From: Portibacter lacus
GTDB taxonomy: Bacteria; Bacteroidota; Bacteroidia; Chitinophagales; Saprospiraceae
Length of the DNA stretch: 64,000 nucleotides
NCBI RefSeq assembly: GCF_021533215.1
Contig: NZ_JAJNKA010000004.1
Coordinates: forward strand, 372,001 to 436,000
Direction: 5' to 3'
Positions 44,053 through 54,000 of this stretch are shown one piece after another; position 1 is the stretch's first letter; each line of letters opens with the position of its first letter. Below the pieces are notes generated by a model. The model was given only the letters and a program-made list of their open reading frames with translations. It was not told the origin of the DNA and did no database searches. A program made the translations under genes and the position numbers.

Positions 44053-44901
44053 TTATTTCTTAGACCACATTTTAATAGAATCTTTATTCATCTTAACATA
44101 GTCATCATTACCAGCTTTCTCAGCTAATTTTAAAGACTTTTCAGCTACATTAGCAGCTTCTTTATATCTTCCTAATTTAGCAAGAATCAAAGACTCTTGT
44201 CTTAATTGCCAGAACATAGGGTTGTCACCTTTTGTTGCTTTCTGAACATATTCTAATGCTTTGTTTAAATCTTTATCTGCATTTAAGTAGTAAACACCTG
44301 CATTATAGTAATCATTAGCTGTAGGTCCACTTAATGTCTTTTCAATGGCAGCCATTACTTTAGTATCAACTTCAGTAGTAACATTAATTGGCACATAAGT
44401 ATCGTCCCACATTAATCCGATAACAGCGCTATTACTTGTTACATTTCCAATCATAATTGTAAATGTTTCAAAAGCCATCTGTAATTTTGCAGGTTTTACC
44501 ATGATAGAAGCTGTAGCATCTTTCTCTACGTAACTGCCCCAGTTTCCACTTTCATAGCTATAAAAATTTACACCCCAAGAAGATTTTCCTGGCTTAGTTA
44601 AAACTGCATAAGATCCAGCTTTCAAAGCTACGCCTTCAACTTTCACATCGTCAGAAAAAGTAACTTTAGTTGCTTGATTAGCACCTGTTCTCCATAATTT
44701 ATCATATGGCACTAGTGCATTTGTTCCAAAAATATCTCTACCTTTTTTACTTGGTCTTGCATACTCGATACTGATCTCACCTAATCCAAATTCTTGAGTT
44801 ATCGAAGCTGCAGTACTTGCCGATGGAGTCTTAATCTGTCCCATCAAAGTAGAAGCGCTCAATGCGCAAAGTAGTAACGTTAAATTGAAAATTCTCTTCA
44901 T
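44053..44901 (-). CDS. Exported DUF2911 protein with C-terminal TPR-like helices
   Basis: 282 aa. Signal peptide MKRIFNLTLLLCALSASTLM before GQ. The DUF2911 domain spans about 25-185, with the typical SIEYARPSKKGRDIFG, PYDKLWRTGANQATKVTFSD and AGSYAVLTKPGKSSWGVNFY; the remaining 95 residues are helical (YYNAGVYYLNADKDLNKALE and LAKLGRYKEAANVAEKSLKL), resembling two TPR units. DUF2911 has no established function but is common in Bacteroidota as a periplasmic or outer-membrane-associated protein. It has its own promoter and terminator. Confidence 0.87.
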   Translation of the reverse strand: MKRIFNLTLLLCALSASTLMGQIKTPSASTAASITQEFGLGEISIEYARPSKKGRDIFGTNALVPYDKLWRTGANQATKVTFSDDVKVEGVALKAGSYAVLTKPGKSSWGVNFYSYESGNWGSYVEKDATASIMVKPAKLQMAFETFTIMIGNVTSNSAVIGLMWDDTYVPINVTTEVDTKVMAAIEKTLSGPTANDYYNAGVYYLNADKDLNKALEYVQKATKGDNPMFWQLRQESLILAKLGRYKEAANVAEKSLKLAEKAGNDDYVKMNKDSIKMWSKK

Positions 44902-44927
44902 AATATTTAAGTTGTTTTAATTTTTCA

Positions 44928-44961
44928 CAAAAGTAATTATTCTCTTCTATTGTACAGCAAA
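44928..44961 (-). promoter_or_regulatory. Bacteroidota promoter of the DUF2911 gene
   Basis: On the minus strand TTTG (44961-44958), 22-nt spacer, TACTTTTG (44935-44928), an exact TAnnTTTG, 26 bp before the ATG. Both elements and the spacing fit the phylum consensus. Confidence 0.7.
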
Positions 44962-44967
44962 TTGCTA

Positions 44968-45007
44968 TTAAAAAAAATGGCCTGACTAAACTAATAATCA
45001 GACCATT
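44968..45007 (-). terminator. Terminator of the giant surface protein gene
   Basis: AATGGCCTGA pairs with TCAGACCATT (one C-A mismatch); the A run before 44977 gives a T-tract in minus sense. It lies 20 bp beyond the stop codon. Confidence 0.75.
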
Positions 45008-45026
45008 TATATATTATTAATTGATT

Positions 45027-48000
45027 TTATTTGATCAAAATCATTCGTTTTGAGATCCTAGTCTGATCTGTCACTAATTCGTAGTAATAAACACCACTTT
45101 CGTTGAATTTGTTCGCCTTGAACTCTACTTGATTATTTCCAGCTTTGAAATTGTCAGAAATACTTGTGATTAATGCACCTGTAACATTGTAAACATTAAT
45201 GGTTGCTTGTTGATCACTTCCAAGTGTGAACGAAATAAGTGTCTTGTCTTTCCAAGGATTCGGTGTATTCTGAAGTAGAACATTTGCATCTGCAAAATCT
45301 TCTTCATTGAATCTTAGATCGATATCACTCGTATTTAATCCAGCATCATACCACTCATTACTGAATGCTTCATTCATACTTATTGCTTCAGCTAATTGTA
45401 CTCTAGCATTCGCTTTAAGTTTCAATCTAAGTAATTCAGATCCTTCTTCGATCGCGATGTCTTCCTGAGGAACTACGACCATTGTAACTAATTTCTGAGT
45501 TCCATACTGAGTAACTGAATAGTCACTACCATTGATATCAAAGTAATCAGATTCAATGTCCATAAGATCAAGTCCACTTTCTAGCGCAAAGCTCAACTGA
45601 TATCCTGCCAATGAAATCTGTCTGTTAACAGTTACTGGAACCATTACGACGTCTTTAGCACTAAGGATCTCATCATCAAGTGATAATGCAATCGGAGTAG
45701 ATCTTGTTACTACATTTCCTTTTCCACCAAGTTGAACAGAACCATTTACATCACCTACTTTAATTCCTACGAAGTTTTTATAAACTGGACCAGCCATATC
45801 ATAAATCATGTAAGATTCAGGGAATAATTCATTAAATGGATTCTGAGCATCAACAAATTGATAATCTTCATCTACAAATCTCCAACTCTTATTGTTAGGG
45901 AATTTATTAGTGATATTCAAGATGTTCTTTTTCAGATCTAGTAAATCCTTTCCTGTAATTACTCCAGATTTGTTAATATCTGCTGCAATTAATTGGTAAG
46001 TAGAAGAAATCTTCTGAGTTCCAAGAATGTGTCTCTGAATCAATACTAAATCCAGTGAAGTAACACCAGCCATGTGGTCAGTATCTTTTTCTGGTTTCAA
46101 TTCATATACATTTCCTGAAGTCATCTGAGGGAAGTTGTAGAAACCACCATCATTCGTCATTTCATAAGTATCACCATTGATCAAGTGAACTTCCACTTCA
46201 GGAATTTCAATTTTGTTCTCTGTAGAGATCAAACCTTGTATCGTGGCTAATCCATCTACACATACTCCATTCGGATCTGTAGTCACATAAGTCGCTGCAC
46301 ATGTAGATACGTTTCCTCCTTTGTCTTTAACATAGATATCAATCACATGCGATTTCACAATCACACTATCACAAGTAAATGCTAAGGTGTCATTGGTCAT
46401 GTCAAAATTAGGATCAAATGAATACATTAAATTCGAAGAATCCGTTGTGTTATCATTTACTCTAAAGAACCATTGTGAATCAGATGGTAACACTTGAGTC
46501 GATCCATCTTCCTCTATTACAATATTTCTATTGATACATACTATAACAGGTGGTACTGTATCTAGAACAATATTAATTACAACAGAATCCGTAGAATTAT
46601 TTCCACATCTATCCATTGCATCTAAATAAACAGTAGTATTCCCTTCTTCGAAATCACCAGTTACAGTCGTACCGTCTCCAGCGCCAACTGAAGAGAAGTA
46701 TGTTACTGTAGTTTCATTACAGTCTTCAACTTCGAATGTATAATTTACTAATGTATCACAAAGGAATACTGTGTCAACAGTTGTGATTACTGGTGCCATC
46801 TCATCTGAAATCAGAATCATCTGGTCGAACGTGAAAACATTAAACGGAGAAGGACAAGAATCAACTACTGTCCATGTTCTTCTGATCGTATCTTCACAAT
46901 TCGTATTCATTGTCAAATTAACATCTACATAATCCATTCCGATGTTAGTACATGTTTCAGAATCAACATTGATAATAGGTCTACTATCTATTGAATCTGG
47001 GTGAATGCTAGTACATTGGTTAATCGCTAGTGGCGATGTAGGCCATGTAATATTATCCTCATCGAAAGCATCCGCATTTTCCACCGTTATGATTTGTGTA
47101 CAAGTATTGCTGTTTCCATTAATACCCACTGCTACGAAAACTCTATTTACAGTTCCTAATCCACATTCATTCAAGTTAAACTCAGGAGTCACTGTAATAT
47201 CTTCAGCAAGTACAACACAGTTACTACCATTAGTATTAACCGTACCATATACAGATAAATCATCTGATAAATCTTGACAATCTACCGTAAGATCTGCAGG
47301 ACAGTTAACAATCGGAGGAATAGTATCAAGTACCATTACCATTGCAGTACAACTAGTATCCCCTAATACACTTGTAATAGTCAGTGTAACTTCTCTAGGA
47401 AGTGCAACATCATTACAGAAGAAGGTCGTTCTATCTATAGATAACTCAGCATCCTCAGCACATGGAATTCCGCTACCACCATCGATGTCTTCAGCAGTAA
47501 TATTTGCTTCTCCATCTGTTCCAAGGTAAACCGTGATATCTTCAGCAATACACATTAATGTTGGATTAGCTGTCACAGTAACTACTGTAGAACAATTTGT
47601 TGAATTTCCAGCACTGTCTACTGCCATTACATTCACCGTTACATCTCCTATATCATCACAATTAAATGTCGTTTTGTCAAGGATTAAAGTATCTAAGCCC
47701 GAACATACATCATTACTTCCATTGTCAATGTCTGCTCCAGTTATGGTTGCTTGATCTGAACCATCCAACTGAACAGTAATTGGAATTAAACGACATTCAG
47801 GAGTTCCTAAATCACGAACTGTTATTCCTACTTTACACTCTGTTCTATTTCCACTATCATCCACTAATGCAAGGATTACAGTGTCTTGACCTACCATGCT
47901 ACAATCTACACTTCCCATCACTTGGATATCTACTAACTCTCCACAAGGATCGTAACTTCCATCATTAAGTATTGTAGGAGGAATCGTTACTGAAGCATCG

Positions 48001-51000
48001 TCGAATAAATTAACAGTTGTTGTTTTAGTTAAGCAAACTGGTGCTACACTATCTACAACTGTTACTTGTGCGAAACATTCAGTAGAATTTCCACTATCAT
48101 CTGTAATGGTCAATGTTACATCTTGAACAACTCCAGCATCAGCGCAACCGAATACAGTTGGTACTAATACTTTGTCCACAACTAAACCACATTCATCAAA
48201 ACTTCCATTATCAATATCTTCTGCACTAACCGTTACGTCAACGAATTCATCTGTAATAGCAATAGTAATGTCATTCACATCACAAATCGGATCTGCACTA
48301 TCTGTAACTGTAATGATTACGTCACATGTAGCAACATTTCCACAGATATCCGTTACCGTATACGTTACCGTATCGATACCTACAGGATACATTCCTGAAG
48401 CTGCTCCTGTATTAGAGTCTGCATATTCAGAGTCGTTCGTAATGGTAAAGTCTGTTGTACAATCACTCAGTACTTCCGGTATACCTACGATAACTGTTCC
48501 ATTACACGCATCATCAGATGAAACGGTAATATTTTCAGGACAGTCCAAAATAGGTGCACGATCATTATATTTCGTAATCACCTGCTTACTTGCAAACGAT
48601 TTAGGGAAACCACAATTAAATGTAACTGTCCAATCTCTAATAATGATCGTACAAGTATTAGTTAAATCTGTAGAATCTCTATCTACATATTCAATGGTTG
48701 TATTTGTACAAATGCAATCAGGATCGATCGTCGGCCCTCCTCCTATAACTTCTGGAGAGAAATCAGCCACACATTCTGTGATTGTAATATCCGTAGGCAT
48801 TACAATACATTCTTCAACACCTCTACAAAGATCAACATCATTATTATCCTGAACATCTAGTGTTGTTACACAGAAGCTAGTTTGTCCAGATTCAGTTATT
48901 CCATATATCGTTACATCGTTTAATCCAATATCATCACAGCTGAATGTCTTACAGCTGTCCGCAGGATTTTCAGTAAAACTAAATAACAAATCATCTCCAC
49001 AAGGGTGGAAACTACTTGCATCAAATAATCTAGCTTTAACGATAGCCATTTCATCATCAAGCTCACCATCATTGTCAGTATCCATTGGATTTAATGCAAC
49101 ACTAATTCCATCATGACATACTACAGAAGGTTTGTGACAATTTTCGATTGTAAATGTTTGTCTACAAGTAGCTGAATTTCCGCATAAATCTTCGAATACA
49201 AATAAAATACTATGCGTTCCGATTGGGTATTCACCCATAACTGTAACAGTATCACCGCTACCGAAATCCTCTACATCAAATTCTCCTCCATCGTCTCCGA
49301 AGTCTACATAATAGCTATATCTCATCATACCTCCAGGAGTACAGTCATCAGACGCTCCAGCAGTAAGAGTAATCGGGCCAGTAGCACAATCTTCATTGGT
49401 TGAACAAACCGTAACATCTTCACAAGATGAAGTAATCACAGGTGCAACATCATTAGAAATCGTAATCGCTTGATCATATCTCCAAGATGCAAATTTATTC
49501 TCTTCTATTGGTTGACAGAAATCTTCAACGATCCATGATCTTATTATTTTCTGACAAGCAGTTTCTGAATTTAAGATATTAAATACTTTATCAGAATAAG
49601 TAATAGCTACTTGGCTGCAGAATCCTTCATCCAAAATTGGGAATCCATTTTCAGCAGGTAAATTATCAGGCTTTAATGATCCAGGATCACAAGCTGCTGT
49701 TGTTGTATAATTTAATGGCCATGTGATATTATCTAGGTCAAATGTATCTTCAGTAATTACTGTAATGAACTGAGAAGCAATCGCTGTTCCGTTTCCGTCA
49801 GTTGCAGTAAATCTTCTTTCTATCACTCCAGTTCTACATTCATTTAATCCAGAAATAACTTGCTCAGAAATAATTGGATTCATACAATTATCAGTTGCAG
49901 TTGCAACACCGAAACCAGATAAATCATCTAATTCAATTACTTCTTGGCAATCAACTGTGATGTTTGCCGGTGGAATTAATGATGGTGGATTTTTGTCTTG
50001 GATCTGAACATTCACCATACATTGGTTAGCATTTCCTTCCACATCATATACTCTCATGATAACAACTGTTTCAACTCCAACATCTGCACAACAGAATTCA
50101 ACTCTATCGCTGAATGCTTCATTCTGAACAGAATCACAAGCCATGCCTGCATCCATTCTTCTCACTTCTATTCTATCGAAACCACAATCATCATAACTTC
50201 CATCATCGAACACACTTGCTAATGCATAAGTAGTTCCATCAGTTCTAACACTTAAAACTGTATTCTGATGACATACTGCAATAGGAGCAGTTCTGTCTTC
50301 TACTTCTACCATAATACTACAGCTAGAAGAATTTAAGCAATCATCATATACAGTATATGTTACTTCATGAATACCTATTGGCAATTGAATAAGTCCACCA
50401 TTTGAATTCTCAAGGAATCCTCCTGGATAAGCTATATCAACTCTAGGTGAAGAAGAACAATCATCAGAAACTAAAGCAGCTGGTAATAATATATCACCTT
50501 CGCAAGTAGATCCATTAGAACTTACTTTCATGTCACCTAAACAAGTAATCGATGGAGGAGACATATCCGCAATATTGAATATTTGCGTGATCGTATCAAG
50601 TCTTCCGAATTCACAATGCCATTCGAAAATAAACCATTGTCTCATTATTTTCTTAACACATCCATTCTGTGGGAATACAGTATCTTTGAAATTCACACCT
50701 AAGTTACAGAACTGTCCAGCTCCAGGATACAATGGTATTCCTTCTAAAGTAGGAACTCCATATACTGCTGGGTCAGGAACACCACCTGCTATAGTATCAA
50801 AACTTACACAAGATAAAGCACTGCTCTCTTCTATCGTTCTATTAGCTGGAGCTACGATAGCATCTAAGTCTGGTCTTTCTACCATGATCGTCTGGATACA
50901 CTCGTTAGAAGTATTTCCTAAATCATCTTGTGCTTTGAATCCACGTGTTAATCTAAACGTGAAGTCAGGATCACATTCTAATGCTGTATTAGTTTTAGTC

Positions 51001-54000
51001 GTAGGAATTAAAGTTCCTTCACCAAAACAATTATCCAATACAAATGGACCATTATAATCCATCATTTCTATACATGAAACTGTAAGATCGAAACACTCAA
51101 TTTCTGGTGCTTGCTTATCTTCTATAGTAATGAATGACCAACATGAATTACCACTACAGTTATCCATCACCTTCGCCATGATCTCTCTTCCTAAATATTT
51201 AGACCAATCAGGATTTTCTGGTAACATAAATCCTTCTGCAGTTGAATAGATTATTGAATATACTGCATCTGGAGTAACTGGAATTGTCAATAATGAAGAA
51301 GGAGTTAATCCTAATTCACAGTCATCATTCAATGAAATATTAACATTACCTAAACAAGATAAAAATCCTGCACTAGCTCCTATTGTTACCGTTTCCATTG
51401 CTGGAGCGTAACAAGCTTCAGTTGATCCACTTGTAAATACAATATTTACTTCATCACCTACTGTCGCGCCAAATTCAACTTGAACACAAGCTTCATTGTC
51501 TGCTCCTACGATCGTTGCATCACCAACTACACTCCACACATTCATGTCTGCAGCATCAAAACCTTCTACGCAGAAAGTTTCAATAGATCCTGCACATACA
51601 CCAGCAGGTGCTGTGAATGCATTAGTTTCATAATTACATGCTCCTCCCGTAATAATATCTTGATCGCCTATGTTATTTCTAACAACCACGCTATACTCTT
51701 CTCCATCTACTCTAACACCTGTTATATAATATGCACTGTTTCCAGTTGCACCGATAGGATATTCTAGTAACATATATCCGCCAGGTCCAGTAGTGAAATT
51801 AGTCAATGGATACTGAGCTCCTGTAGCGAAATCTGAACTTACTGGTGCAAGTGCTGGGCTTACAGCAGCATCATATAAACCATCTGCTTCATGGATATAC
51901 CATTCTAAACCAGAAGGTGCTATTATTTCTATGATTTCTCCAAATTGACCTGCTTCAGTAGTAGAAGCATTTTCAAGACATATGCATGATTCATTAACTA
52001 AACTTGCGAATACATATACATATGCTGGATCGTGATCATCTTCATCTTCGAATCCTGGATCATTCACTTGGTTATCGGTAGGTCCAAATGGTAATCCACC
52101 TATATCATTAGTTCTTAAATCATCTGGACGTGAATCAATATCTTTATTACTAAGATCTTGATCATTCATTCCATATGCTAAGTCTATTTCTGCAAAATTA
52201 ATAAGCGTCCCAGCATTAAAGCTTGGATCAACTGTAAGTGTAATAGATTTCACAATACTGTCTCCAGGTTGTAATCCACCTTCTACTACAAACAATAATT
52301 TTGCCATCGTCGGATCAACCAAATTCCAGTTATCATCATTCAATGATAATCCTTCTGGAATATAATCCACGATTCCTATCGTTTTAGCAGCAAGTTCTCC
52401 TTGATTAATTACAGTGATATTAAACTCAACATTCTCTCCTGCTTTAACTGAACCAGAAACCGTTGTTTTCCTTAATGCTAAGTCAAACAAAGTAGTGTTA
52501 ATAATTGCTGGATCGTGATCATCTTCATCGATATCACCATGATCATCTATTTCATTATCTGTAGCATCATATGGACTTCCTCCGTTATCATTATCTCTTA
52601 TTCCATCCGCTTGTGAATCTACATCTGTTCCTTCATTTCCAAATTCATCAATCGCACTTCTGATTTCAGAGTAATTAATGATCGCCGTATTAGGTGAAAG
52701 TGACCCAACTTCTAAAGTTAAATCAACCGTATGGCTTGAAGATGGAACAATTTCTTGGTCTATAGTATATACTATTGTTGAATCATCTAATAATTCCCAT
52801 CCGTCATTGATATCAGGATTAAAGAATAATGGTTGTGGAATATAATCAGAAATGGTCACTGACTGAGCAGTTAATGAACCTTGATTATATACTGTGATAG
52901 AAAAATCAACTGCTGAGTTTGCAACAACTTCTTCTTCTGGATTCTTAAGAACCTTTCTTAATGCTAAGTCAAAAATTCTTACACCAGCTGGATCATGATC
53001 ATCTTCATCAATCGTACCATCATCATTCACTTCATTATCTGTCGCTTGATATAAAATACCACCGTTATCGTTATCTACGATATCATCTGGAGTAGAATCT
53101 ATATCAACTAGTGGATTTCCACTCGCATCTAACGCGATGCTTATTTCAGCATAATTAACTAAATCGTTTGCTTTAGCACCTTCTTTAACAACTAGCTTAA
53201 TAAACAATTCTACTTCTGCACCAGGTAATAATGGTGCTCCAATTAAGGTTTGAAGAATTCCATCATTATCTTTCCATCCTGCGTTTGCATTCTCATCGAA
53301 AGTGTAACCAGAAGCTAAGTAATCATTGACTACAACTTCATCTGCTGTTACCCCACCTTGGTTAATAACTGTTATCTTAAATATTACAGTATCACCATAT
53401 TGAACACCATAATCTCCAACTAATTCTTTTTTCAAAGCCAAGTCAAAGTCACCTTCTGGGCTAAATCCTAGGTCAAAACTATGATCTGTTTGTCCTGAAC
53501 TTCCAGTCTGAACCTTAGCGTAAGGTTTACCATTAATAGCATCACAAAGATCAGATCCGATCTTAGCATCACTATCATTTCTTTCAGGATTAGAACCGAA
53601 GCCCAATCCTTGTTTTGTAACAAATACAGCATTTCCATCTACAGTTAAAATACCTGTAGTCGCATCATAAGCATCATCGCTTACAACAACATAGTAGTCT
53701 GCATTCAAGTCTAACCCGTCGAAAAGTCCGTCTTGATTCAAGTCAACATTCGAATCATTAAAGTAGTAGTTTCCTTTATCATCCGTTTGTGTAGTACCAA
53801 CTAAGTTACAGTCAGCATCATATAAGCTTAAAGCGATATTAGAAAGAACAGGTTCACCTGCATCTTGTACGCCATTATTATTTTCATCTATCCATAAAAG
53901 GTTTCCGATTTCTTGTGGAAGAATACCACAAATTGCAACGATATCACCTAATCCAGAAGCTTTTCCAAATTGAGGATCATTCGTATGCTCGTATATAATA

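Noticed and set aside
48172-48852. 226-codon plus-strand frame inside the giant gene
   Set aside because: It is antisense to the HYR-like modules, has low-complexity Ser/Thr/Val composition and no start signals. The minus-strand protein is clearly the real one.
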